DNA from: a virus
Reading direction: 5' to 3' (one strand)
Virus record (IMG/VR): IMGVR_UViG_3300044630_000439
Coordinates: 1 to 48,836 of that record
Length of the DNA: 48,836 nucleotides
Program-made: the position numbers and the translations under genes
Shown: positions 8,876 to 17,400 of the stretch, one piece after another
Position numbering within the stretch: the first letter of the stretch is position 1
Layout of the letters: the number at the start of each line of letters is the position of its first letter
Notes under the pieces: model-generated
What the model was told of the DNA's origin: nothing
The model's database searches: none
The model's input: the letters and a program-made list of their open reading frames with translations, nothing else

Positions 8876-9270
8876 TGACAAAAAGTTTTTCCAGTAATCT
8901 CAGTGGAATTACTGTCCAATACACCTGCGAAAGAAACGGGTATGGTGGGGTAGGTCAGGTAATGTCTTATGGTAACGGTTCCATAACAGGCAAGGGTCTA
9001 AGGATGCCACGCTCAGGAAGAATGTTTTATGCAACACTTTCTGGAGCATTTGTTATTGGAACAACAACATTTAAAGCATATTTAAATGGTAAAACACAAG
9101 ACGAATACTGCCTTAGCGCCAACGGCGAGGCAGATGATATAGGAGTTACCAAAGATTGGTCCGACCTACCCCTCTGCTTTAATGAAGGAGATGTTCTGGG
9201 ATGGATTCATACAGAAGCACCACATAGGGCCAATACCATGAACATATCATATTTTGTTATGTTCGATTAA
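8875..9270 (+). CDS. Hypothetical virion-type protein
   Basis: 131 residues; starts at the TAATG overlap with the upstream small gene. Alternating hydrophobic and polar residues, several Gly-Thr turns and an aromatic C-terminus (ISYFVMFD) suggest a single beta-sandwich similar in size to jelly-roll tips on phage fibres. Two Cys (CERNGYGGVG region and YCLSANGE) lack zinc-binding spacing. Position between the adhesins and the duplicated fibre cassettes supports a structural role. I do not recognise a named family. Confidence 0.6.
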   Translation: MTKSFSSNLSGITVQYTCERNGYGGVGQVMSYGNGSITGKGLRMPRSGRMFYATLSGAFVIGTTTFKAYLNGKTQDEYCLSANGEADDIGVTKDWSDLPLCFNEGDVLGWIHTEAPHRANTMNISYFVMFD

Positions 9271-9277
9271 TCTTAAA

Positions 9278-9286
9278 TGATATAAT
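9278..9286 (+). promoter_or_regulatory. Extended -10 promoter
   Basis: TGA-TATAAT, 17 nt before the TTG start at 9304. A GGTGG-type Shine-Dalgarno sequence at 9290-9296 sits near the expected transcription start. Confidence 0.5.
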
Positions 9287-9303
9287 GAAGGTGGTGAAAT
9301 ACA

Positions 9304-10170
9304 TTGACTCAATCAGTAGGTAGCGGAACATATAACGTAACAATTCCATCATTGTCTGACAATGCCTCTATTGTTGATGCCTTTAAATATTATCATCAGG
9401 GTGGACTAACTGGCTCACCCGCTACAAACAGCCTAGAGCAGTATCTTATTGATATAAACAATAGAGCACAATACATTGAGAATGCTATTGGATATACAAC
9501 TCTTAATCCATTAAGCCCATCTTCAAACATAAACTCAAGAATAACTACACTTGAATCTACAGTTGGAACAAGTCTTGCGTCAACCTATGTAAAGATGATT
9601 CCATCATCAAACTCAGTTACTGCAAACAGAAACATAATTACACCATCTACAGCGACAATTATTCCATTAACAATTCAGGGGGTAGTTGCACAGAGCGCAG
9701 ATCTTCAGCAATGGCAGACCTCAGCAGCGACGGTAGCAAAGGTAGATAGCACAGGAAAGATGTTTGCCTATGATGGAACATCTACTGCTGAAGTAGCAAC
9801 GGTATCTGGAACTCAGACATTCACCAATAAGACTTTAACAACACCAATTCAGACAATAGGAACAAATCCTAGAACATCATCCTATGTTTTGGCACTATCA
9901 GATCAGAGCAAGATTATTGAGGTTAACTCAAATTCAGCAACAACTGTAGGGGTTCCACTAGATTCTAGCGTAAACTTTCCAATAGGAACATGTATTGCTA
10001 TAATGCAGACTGGAACTGCTCAGATAACAATAGATCCAGCAGTAAGCGTTGGGGGAAGCGTTGTTGTCAATGCCACTCCAGGACTGAAGACAAGAACTCA
10101 GTGGTCAATGGTTACCCTCATCAAGAGAAGCGCTAATCTCTGGGTTGCTGTTGGAGATCTAACCGCATAG
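9304..10170 (+). CDS. Tail fibre, cassette copy 1
   Basis: 288 residues. The start is TTG at 9304: an in-frame TGA lies at 9295 and no ATG is available, while GGTGG upstream gives a ribosome site. The N-terminal part has helical, coiled segments (SLEQYLIDINNRAQYIENAI; NSRITTLESTV), the middle has the common fibre motif SGTQTFTNKTLTTP, and the last 95 residues form a beta-rich tip ending LKTRTQWSMVTLIKR...WVAVGDLTA. This tip is clearly related to the C-terminus of the fibre at 10922. The next gene encodes a small partner, and the same pair recurs at 10922-12356. Confidence 0.75.
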   Translation: MTQSVGSGTYNVTIPSLSDNASIVDAFKYYHQGGLTGSPATNSLEQYLIDINNRAQYIENAIGYTTLNPLSPSSNINSRITTLESTVGTSLASTYVKMIPSSNSVTANRNIITPSTATIIPLTIQGVVAQSADLQQWQTSAATVAKVDSTGKMFAYDGTSTAEVATVSGTQTFTNKTLTTPIQTIGTNPRTSSYVLALSDQSKIIEVNSNSATTVGVPLDSSVNFPIGTCIAIMQTGTAQITIDPAVSVGGSVVVNATPGLKTRTQWSMVTLIKRSANLWVAVGDLTA

Positions 10171-10190
10171 ATTGGTGGAGGTTGATACTT

Positions 10191-10667
10191 ATGTTTAATC
10201 CCGCTCTCACAGTTTCTCTAGCATGTGGAGGAATGGGAGTAGTTGCACCAACACCAACTCTTTCCCATGGACCATCAGCAGGAACATTTATTATTGATAA
10301 TTATGATTCTAATTTAAGATATTCAATAACGGCAGGAACAAGAAGCGGAAATACCATAACTCTTGGAACAAGTGGAACCGTTATATGTCAGGTTACTGCT
10401 TTTACTCAAAAGGGTGTAACTCCATCAGCAGCAAAGACTTGTGAGCGTAAGACGTACACGGAGTCATATGTTCAGGTTGGAACGGCTCCAGGTAGTTGTG
10501 GGTATGTTCCAGTTGGTCAGGGAGGTTGCAATACTGTATCTTTTTGTGAGGGTGGACAGTGTTACTGTATTCAATGTTTTGGCGGTGGTCCAATTTATGG
10601 TTATGTTAAGGATGCAACACCATCAGGGTATACTGATAGTTATGGAGAATGGTGGAAGATTACATGA
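10191..10667 (+). CDS. Small partner of fibre cassette, copy 1 (Cys-rich)
   Basis: 158 residues from ATG 10191, chosen over an upstream in-frame TTG at 10182 because GGAGG (10177-10181) lies nine bases before the ATG. The N-terminus is beta-rich; the C-terminal 60 residues have eight Cys clustered around GSCGYVPVGQGGCNTVSFCE and CYCIQCFGG, ending in EWWKIT. The protein at 11895 shares the KGVT-P-S...ERK-(T/S)-Y motif in the middle and the E-W-x-K-I-T C-terminus, so the two are homologous. Each follows a fibre with a related tip, which suggests a cap or a fibre-specific assembly partner. The Cys pattern could bind metal or form disulfides; neither is shown. Confidence 0.65.
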   Translation: MFNPALTVSLACGGMGVVAPTPTLSHGPSAGTFIIDNYDSNLRYSITAGTRSGNTITLGTSGTVICQVTAFTQKGVTPSAAKTCERKTYTESYVQVGTAPGSCGYVPVGQGGCNTVSFCEGGQCYCIQCFGGGPIYGYVKDATPSGYTDSYGEWWKIT

Positions 10668-10906
10668 GAATTGATGATGAGCCAACAATAAGTTTTTCTA
10701 ATGAGCATGGTATTGGAGCAACATATACCATAAAAGAACTTGTTGGACTAAGAGAAACCTGCTCAGATGATGAATATTCTGAAAGAATATCAACTTGCCG
10801 ATCATGCAGAAATTTTGTTGGAAATGAGATATGTAATAAAAATGAACAACTTGTTCGTGTTTTTTGCAGGTTGCTAGACTCAAAGTGTCCAAAAAATTTT
10901 TGGTAA
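10664..10906 (+). CDS. Small Cys-rich putative zinc-binding protein
   Basis: 80 residues from ATG 10664, which overlaps the TGA of the preceding gene (ATGA); an earlier in-frame ATG at 10649 would need a larger overlap. The C-terminal half carries C-x2-C (CRSCRNF), then three further Cys (EICNKN, VFCRLL, SKCPKNFW). This spacing, with a C-terminal CPxxxW, is seen in small zinc-ribbon-like proteins of many phages whose role is unknown. It lies between the two copies of the fibre cassette and has no counterpart after the second copy. Confidence 0.6.
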   Translation: MRIDDEPTISFSNEHGIGATYTIKELVGLRETCSDDEYSERISTCRSCRNFVGNEICNKNEQLVRVFCRLLDSKCPKNFW

Positions 10907-10915
10907 TGGTATAAT
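10907..10915 (+). promoter_or_regulatory. Extended -10 promoter, exactly leaderless spacing
   Basis: TGG-TATAAT with six bases before the ATG at 10922. If the A of ATG is +1, the hexamer occupies -12 to -7, the ideal position. No Shine-Dalgarno sequence is present. Confidence 0.65.
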
Positions 10916-10921
10916 TTTTAT

Positions 10922-11863
10922 ATGTCTAGTGGAGCAACTTCAGTATATGGATTGCCTTATCCAATTCAAACAGACCCAGTTGATGTAGCAGCAGATGTTC
11001 AGTCTTTGGCTACAAATGTTGAGACACAGTTGTTGCTCAAAGCACCACTCCTCTCTCCAACTTTCACAGGAGTCCCACTATCTACAACCCCAGCAGATTC
11101 AGATAGCAGCACTAAGATTGCTACCACTGCATTTGTCAAGAATCAGGCATACTCTACAGTTGCCTCCCCCACCTTTACAGGAACGGTAACAATACCAACA
11201 CTATCTGTTACTGGTGCTGCAACAATCACATCTACAATATCAGCATCTGGACTTGCTGGATCTCTTCTTTCTTCCACCGTTGGATCTACTCTTGGAGTTG
11301 CTGCTGCTGGAACATCAGCAGTACCAGCACGATCAGATCACGTTCATCCAACACCAATTCCTACGCAAACTGGTAATAACGGAAAGTTCCTTACTACAGA
11401 TGGTAGTGCAGTATCTTGGGGAACAGTAATTGGAAGCGTATACCAGTCATCTGCTCCATCCTCACCATCAACAGGAGCCATTTGGACAGATTCAGACAAC
11501 AATGTTTTGTATCAGTACAATGGAAGTGCCTGGGTATCTCCAATGGGTGTGGAGATTGCAACACCAACATATTCAATCAATGATTACACTCTTGTACTTG
11601 CAGATCAGTCAAGATTCTTGCTTCTTTCAAATGGAACTACTGCGGGATCAATTAGTATTCCAACTAACTCTTCAGTTGGTTTTGCAATTGGAACTCAGAT
11701 TCAGGTTGTGCAGTACGGCACTGGACAGATTACGATTACTCCAAAAAGTGGGGTAGTTATAACTGGTACACCAGGATTAAAACTTAGAACTCAGTGGTCA
11801 TCTGCAACATTAGTCAAGATAGGTACAGATACATGGGTTGCCATTGGAGATCTTTCAGCATAA
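10922..11863 (+). CDS. Tail fibre, cassette copy 2
   Basis: 313 residues. The N-terminus resembles other fibre bases (SVYGLPYPIQTDPVDVAADV), followed by SPTFTGVP...STKIATTAFVKNQ, a second SPTFTGTV, the ARSDHVHP motif, GNNGKFLTTDGSAVSW and SPSTGAIWTDSDNNVLYQY. The last 95 residues match the tip of the fibre at 9304 (L(K)xRTQWSxxTL(V/I)K...WVA(I/V)GDL(S/T)A), whereas the shafts differ. The start lies six bases after TATAAT with no Shine-Dalgarno sequence, so the message is probably leaderless. The following gene is the matching small partner. Role: receptor-binding or accessory fibre, inferred from motifs. Confidence 0.8.
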   Translation: MSSGATSVYGLPYPIQTDPVDVAADVQSLATNVETQLLLKAPLLSPTFTGVPLSTTPADSDSSTKIATTAFVKNQAYSTVASPTFTGTVTIPTLSVTGAATITSTISASGLAGSLLSSTVGSTLGVAAAGTSAVPARSDHVHPTPIPTQTGNNGKFLTTDGSAVSWGTVIGSVYQSSAPSSPSTGAIWTDSDNNVLYQYNGSAWVSPMGVEIATPTYSINDYTLVLADQSRFLLLSNGTTAGSISIPTNSSVGFAIGTQIQVVQYGTGQITITPKSGVVITGTPGLKLRTQWSSATLVKIGTDTWVAIGDLSA

Positions 11864-11865
11864 TG

Positions 11866-11871
11866 TATAAT
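11866..11871 (+). promoter_or_regulatory. -10 promoter with SD-containing leader
   Basis: TATAAT 23 nt before the ATG at 11895; AGGAGG at 11880-11885 is a near-perfect Shine-Dalgarno sequence nine bases before the start. Confidence 0.5.
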
Positions 11872-11894
11872 ATTTTTCCAGGAGGATTTGAATA

Positions 11895-12356
11895 ATGGCT
11901 TTTACCTCACTTTCAGGAACGTCTGGTTCTAGTGGAAGATACGTTAACGCTAAGCCAACAATGACTTATAATGCTTTCCCAGGAATCTTTAATATCACTA
12001 ACAATGATCGTACAGCAAACTACTCCTCATACTCAACTGTAACTGCTGGAACCCTATCCTTCGGCTCAAATAATTCAACGGTTCAGTTGTCAAATGCAGA
12101 TACTATCGCTACCGTTACTAATCGTTCTGCAAAGGGTGTAACTTCAGCACCATCTACACTTGCTGAAAGAAAGTCTTACACATATACTTATGTTGTTGCT
12201 CCACCACCACAGCAGTACGGTTGCAGCCCATACACAGGATGCAATGGAACTCGTCATGGCGGAGATTGCATGGCATTTTATGGTAGTCCATATACTTATT
12301 TGAACCCCGCACCAGGATACACTTCTGGCGGTTCAGAGTGGTACAAGATAACATAA
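11895..12356 (+). CDS. Small partner of fibre cassette, copy 2
   Basis: 153 residues. Homologous to the 158-residue protein at 10191: both have an N-terminal beta-rich half, a central KGVT...ERKxYTxxYV segment and a C-terminus ending in (A/S)GYT-x-S-x-(G/S)-E-W-(W/Y)-K-I-T. This copy has only three Cys (YGCSPYTGC; GGDCMAF) instead of the cluster in copy 1 and has a PPPQQ stretch. It follows the fibre whose tip matches the fibre before copy 1, so the pair seems to travel together. Separate -10 box and strong Shine-Dalgarno sequence. Function unknown; cap, chaperone or receptor-contact subunit are possible. Confidence 0.65.
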   Translation: MAFTSLSGTSGSSGRYVNAKPTMTYNAFPGIFNITNNDRTANYSSYSTVTAGTLSFGSNNSTVQLSNADTIATVTNRSAKGVTSAPSTLAERKSYTYTYVVAPPPQQYGCSPYTGCNGTRHGGDCMAFYGSPYTYLNPAPGYTSGGSEWYKIT

Positions 12357-12406
12357 CCTTGTAACAAAAATGTTATAAACCTCACCAAGTTTTTCCCCTA
12401 TCCGCA

Positions 12407-12435
12407 TTGCGGAAATCATAAGAAGTTGCTACAAT
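12407..12435 (+). promoter_or_regulatory. Sigma70-type promoter of nrdJ
   Basis: TTGCGG (12407-12412), 17-base spacer, TACAAT (12430-12435) with TGC just upstream of the -10. This is one of the few promoters here with a plausible -35. The short CCGC/GCGG inverted repeat at 12402-12412 overlaps the -35. The 114 bases between the upstream gene and nrdJ leave no room for a cobalamin riboswitch and none was seen. Confidence 0.55.
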
Positions 12436-12470
12436 TAGATTTCACTAAAATTCAAAAGGACGGTGTTCAA

Positions 12471-14414
12471 ATGTCATTCATTGACGACAACGGATCAATT
12501 TCAGATCCATACAGAAACTTTATTCATGTCTCCAGATATAGCCGCTGGCTAGAGGATAAGAACAGAAGGGAGACTTGGGTAGAAACTGTAGATCGTTACA
12601 TGAACTTCATGAAGGGCCATCTTGTTAAGAATTATGGCTATGATGAAAACGATATTAAGTTTGCCAAGGTAAGGGATGCAATCCTTAATCATAAGGTCAT
12701 GCCTTCTATGCGTGGACTCATGACTGCTGGACCTGCGCTAGAGCGAGATCACATCGCAGCATACAACTGCTCATTTATTGCCGTAGATAGCCTTAGATCA
12801 TTCGATGAGGCCATGTATATTCTCATGAACGGAACTGGTGTTGGATTCTCTGTTGAGCAGAAGTACGTTGCCAACCTTCCAGTAATTGCAGAAGAATTTT
12901 ACCCAACAAGCACAACCATCATGGTTGAAGATTCTAAGTTGGGTTGGGCAAAGGCATTCAAGGAACTTATTGGACTTCTAGTTACTGGTCAGATTCCAGA
13001 GTGGGATATGTCAAAGGTTCGTCCAGCAGGATCACGACTAAAGACATTTGGTGGTCGTGCATCAGGACCAGAGCCACTAAACGATCTTTTCAAGTTTACT
13101 GTTGAGCAGTTCAAGATTGCTAAGGGCCGTCGTCTAAAGCCAATTGAGGCTCATGATCTTATGTGTAAGATTGGCGAGGTAGTTGTTGTTGGTGGAGTTC
13201 GTCGTTCAGCACTAATCTCTCTTTCTAATCTAGATGACTTTGAAATGGCTAAGGCTAAGTCAGGTCAATGGTGGGAGACAGAGGGGCAGCGTGCTCTCGC
13301 TAATAACTCAGCGGTATACAATATGAAGCCAAATACCGCTCAGTTCCTTCGTGAATGGCGCAACCTATATGAATCAAAGTCAGGCGAGCGTGGTATCTAC
13401 AACATGGATTCAGTTCGCAAGCACATTGATTCATTTGGTCGTCGTGACTCATCCAAGGTAACTGGAACTAACCCATGTGGAGAGATTCTTCTTCGTGCCA
13501 ATGAGTTCTGCAATCTTACTGAGGTTGTTATTGACGCAGATGATACTGCTGAAACTCTTGCCGATAAGATTGCTCTTGCTTCAATCCTAGGCACATGGCA
13601 GTCAACAATGACCAACTTCAAGTATATTCGTAAGAACTGGAAGGATAACTGCGAGGAAGAGCGTCTACTTGGCGTTTCCCTTACAGGAATCTTTGGAAAT
13701 AAGTTAACAGGAAAGATGCACGACGGTCTTCCAAAGTTGCTCACAGATCTACGAGAGGTAGCAGTTGCTGAGAACGAGAAGGAGGCAGCACTTCTTGGCA
13801 TTAATGCATCTGTTGCTGTAACCACTGTCAAGCCTTCAGGAACTGTATCTCAGTTGACTGGTGTTTCCAGTGGAATTCACCCATGGTATTCAGAGTATTA
13901 CATTCGTTCAGTTCGTGCAGACAACAAAGATCCTTTGACAGCATTCCTCAAGGATTTTGGCGTTCCCAATGAACCAGATGTAATGAAGCCAGATGCCACC
14001 ACGGTATTCTACTTCCCAATTAAGGCTCCTGTTGGAGCAACAATTACAAGCGATCTTTCTGCCATTGATCATCTAGAGATGTGGAAGGTATATCGCCAGA
14101 ACTGGACAGAGCACAATCCTTCTGTAACAATTAACGTTGCAGAAGATGAGTGGCTAGAGGTAGGTGCTTGGGTGTACAAGAACTTTGATGCCGTTGGAGG
14201 AGTTTCATTCCTTCCTGCATCAGAGCACTCATACAAGCAGGCTCCATATCAGGAGATTACCAAGGAGGAGTATGAAGAGGCTGTTGCAAAGATGCCAAAG
14301 AATATTCCATGGCAGTCACTTCCACTTTATGAACTAGAAGATACAACAAGTGGAAGTCAGGAACTTGCCTGCACAGCAGGTGCTTGTGATGTAGTAGATC
14401 TTGTTTCTGCGTAA
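12471..14414 (+). CDS. nrdJ: Class II (adenosylcobalamin-dependent) ribonucleotide reductase
   Basis: 647 residues from ATG 12471 (AAGGA ten bases upstream; preferred over an in-frame TTG at 12426 lying inside the promoter). It makes deoxynucleotides from ribonucleotides. Cys positions fit the monomeric class II enzyme of Lactobacillus leichmannii: C100 and C347 as the redox pair, C336 in NPCGEI as the thiyl radical residue (spacing to C347 is 11, as for C408 and C419), and the C-terminal re-reducing pair C634/C639 in CTAGAC (spacing 5, as for C731/C736). VKPSGTVSQLTGVSSGIHPW is the conserved phosphate-binding block. It lies alone between tail genes, with its own promoter and terminator. No thioredoxin or glutaredoxin gene is near it. 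Confidence 0.95.
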   Translation: MSFIDDNGSISDPYRNFIHVSRYSRWLEDKNRRETWVETVDRYMNFMKGHLVKNYGYDENDIKFAKVRDAILNHKVMPSMRGLMTAGPALERDHIAAYNCSFIAVDSLRSFDEAMYILMNGTGVGFSVEQKYVANLPVIAEEFYPTSTTIMVEDSKLGWAKAFKELIGLLVTGQIPEWDMSKVRPAGSRLKTFGGRASGPEPLNDLFKFTVEQFKIAKGRRLKPIEAHDLMCKIGEVVVVGGVRRSALISLSNLDDFEMAKAKSGQWWETEGQRALANNSAVYNMKPNTAQFLREWRNLYESKSGERGIYNMDSVRKHIDSFGRRDSSKVTGTNPCGEILLRANEFCNLTEVVIDADDTAETLADKIALASILGTWQSTMTNFKYIRKNWKDNCEEERLLGVSLTGIFGNKLTGKMHDGLPKLLTDLREVAVAENEKEAALLGINASVAVTTVKPSGTVSQLTGVSSGIHPWYSEYYIRSVRADNKDPLTAFLKDFGVPNEPDVMKPDATTVFYFPIKAPVGATITSDLSAIDHLEMWKVYRQNWTEHNPSVTINVAEDEWLEVGAWVYKNFDAVGGVSFLPASEHSYKQAPYQEITKEEYEEAVAKMPKNIPWQSLPLYELEDTTSGSQELACTAGACDVVDLVSA

Positions 14415-14428
14415 TAGGTTGGTTGCGA

Positions 14429-14458
14429 GAGGGGGTAGTCGTCTGACTGCCCCCTTCT
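14429..14458 (+). terminator. Rho-independent terminator after nrdJ
   Basis: Stem GGGGGTAGTC (14431-14440), loop GTCT, GACTGCCCCC (14445-14454) with one G-T pair, then TTCTT. It ends right before the next -10 box. Confidence 0.75.
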
Positions 14459-14467
14459 TGCTATAAT
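14459..14467 (+). promoter_or_regulatory. Extended -10 promoter, leaderless type
   Basis: TGC-TATAAT followed by seven bases and the ATG at 14475. An earlier in-frame ATG at 14466 lies inside the hexamer and would be lost from the transcript. Confidence 0.6.
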
Positions 14468-14474
14468 GTATTAT

Positions 14475-17400
14475 ATGAGTATTGCTGCAAACCAGTATGC
14501 AAATAAGGTATTTGCAGAGCATCCAATAAGTCTGTGGAGCCTAGACGATCAGGCATATTACATTTCATTGATTGATGATGGTGATAGAAGATTCTCCAAC
14601 TGGACTGGATCTGGATTTACCACTACAGACTACACATCTTTGCCCTCAGGATTGCCAGAATCACCATTTCCATCAAGCAATGTTTATTCATCTTTTACCA
14701 AGAGCACAACTGCTTCGGGAACAGTAGAGATTGTTAGTCCAGCACTATTTAGTGCCACAGAGATTAATCCTGGAATAACAACTTTCTGCGTAAACTTTTT
14801 CCTTTATCAGAATCCAACATTCATAACTGCTTTTAGAGTAGGTTATAGATATAACAATGCTCTTGGAGTACAGCAGACAGTAATTTCATCAAATATATCT
14901 GCACCATTATCATCTTCATGGATTAACTTTAATAACTCATATAGCATTCCTACAAGTTGGTCAGGAAGCGTAAAGATTTTTATTCAGGTAGATTTTGCTG
15001 CAAGTTCAGGCGGAACAGATGCAAGAACCATAACAATGCACGGTCTATCAATTGGTCAATCATCAGAAACAACATGCTACACCAGTCTTGGCGTTACTCC
15101 AATCGCCCTTCCAGCAGAATTAAACATGTCTTCATTATCTGGAACACCTGCTGATCAGTATGGAGTGTTATCAGATAATGGATATTTCATAATAAGAAAT
15201 AATCTTCTTCTTGCCCACAATGATGGCTTACCAATTATCTATGGAACAGATAACTCAACAAAGATTGCCCCAGCAGGTATATCTGGAATTCCATCATTTG
15301 TGTTCCCAGGCAAGGGTATGCTTCATGAAAATGGCAGGAATAAAAGATATACCTTTGAGATGTGGATAAAGATTGATCCATCAACAACTAAGTCTCAAAG
15401 AATACTTGGACCACTTGACTCTACAGACGGGATATACGTTAAAGAGGGTTTTCTAACATTAGTAATAGATGATCAGATTGGATCTTATCCTGTATCAGAA
15501 TGGTATAGGCCAATGCTTCTTCATCTATCAATACGAGACAACAATGCAACTGTAATGATTAATGGCGAGCAGGTTATTGACATACCCTTCGCAAGAAACT
15601 CAGTAACTCTTTCAAACCTAAGAGATTGGTGGGGCATCTATTCATATTCATCAACAAATATGTTTGAGATAGATTGCCTATCAATATTCCCATACATCTT
15701 GTCAAGTTCAGTAGCAAAGCGTAGATTCGTCTACGGTCAAGGAACTCCAAGCGTTCAGTCCATTGACAATGCTTACAGGGGAACACCAACAACGATAGAG
15801 TTTGCAACAGCAGAATATGGTGCAAGCATCATTTACCCAGACATTGCTCGCTGGGATGCTGGCTACTTTAATAATCTTGATGCCACAAAGAGTTATCTTT
15901 CCGTTCCAAATTATAAACTACCAATAATAAATATTGGAGGAAGAAATCTAGAGCAGTGGTATGAGGATAATCTTATTATTAATGATCTAGAATATCCAGA
16001 CGGTACTCATCCTAACTTTATTTCTTTTAGACCAAATCTTATCGCTGGTCAGTGGAATCCAGATGGAATTCAATATCAGGAAGATTGTTACTTAAACTTT
16101 CCAACATTAAATATTCTTAATGATCAGGTTTCAGCAGTTTATGGAGTTTTCGAGGTAGAGGACGATATTGCCTCAGAAAGAATTCTAATAAGTTTTAGTA
16201 ACGTAATCAATGGTCAAACATTTGATATTGTGGTAAATGGAGATTCCATTGATTACAAGATTAATGGAACGATTATATACTCTGAGACAGCAGTTGTTGG
16301 TGTAGAGAATCTAGTTGGCATTAATTTTGAATCTCTAGGAAACACCTTTGGATATGAGGTTTCAAGATTCTTCTCATCACCAGCATCAATTCAGGTATAC
16401 GTTGGAGGAAATGGAACTTACGGATCTACCTTTGAGGGCAAAATCTATTTAATCGGATTTGCCAATCAGATAGATTATTCAAACATCTCAGAGAACTTTC
16501 GTGCAAATGGAACGGCAATAGCAACTAGATATCAGTTCTTGTTTGAGCATCTTTCTAGTTATACACTAATTCCAGAAAACGAATATGGAAAGTTATTCCT
16601 AGATATCTCAGTCTCTGGTCAATGGGAAGAATACTTTCCATTAACATATTTTGCAACATATGTAAATGACGAAAATGGAGATCCTGTATATGAATTGGAT
16701 ATGTTGCAGGTAAATCTTGGATATACAACAGTTTCTTCATCAAGCCTGTGGTCATATGGAGAATTAAAGGTTGATCCAGCATCAACAACATATGCAACCT
16801 TAAAAGCATCTGCATATGGCACAAGTTATTTATCACTTAAGAAAAAGAACAGCACTGGATCAACCATTGACATTTCTGATTCATCAATGCAGTCCTACGT
16901 TACTTTCCAATCACTGTCTAGCGGAGCGAATGCGCCACTATCAAGTTTTGCATATACAAAGAATATTCTAGAAGATGGTGTCATTTATGCAGACGATCAA
17001 AATACCATTTCTATGCCAGAAAGGGTATATGATACAAAGTTTGTATTTAAAGATAATATGATTATCTATCCTCCAAAGGCAAACGATTTTAGAGACTATG
17101 CTATGGTAGTTCATCTACAGATAAGTCAAAGATCAATATTAAAGAGTCCATTAAGAATTAAGAGTTTTGAAATTAGTGCAAAGAATCTTAACTATAACTC
17201 AGCAACACTTCCAAACAACCAAAAGAACTACATTGGAACAAAGTGGGGAAAGAAGGCATATCTCTTAACACAGTCTGTAGCAAATGGAGATGACTATAAG
17301 GTCAACAATCCAATACTTATCCACAAGTCTTCCACACCATACCTTTATAACACAAAGAAGTCAGGAATAAGGGTTATTAATGAAAGCACATCAAATACAA

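Noticed and set aside
12357-12470. Cobalamin riboswitch before nrdJ
   Set aside because: The gap is only 114 bases and contains a promoter; no B12-box-like sequence was seen.
14466-14474. Earlier in-frame ATG for the large lectin-like tail protein
   Set aside because: It lies within the TATAAT hexamer; the ATG at 14475 has ideal leaderless spacing and starts the conserved N-terminus.
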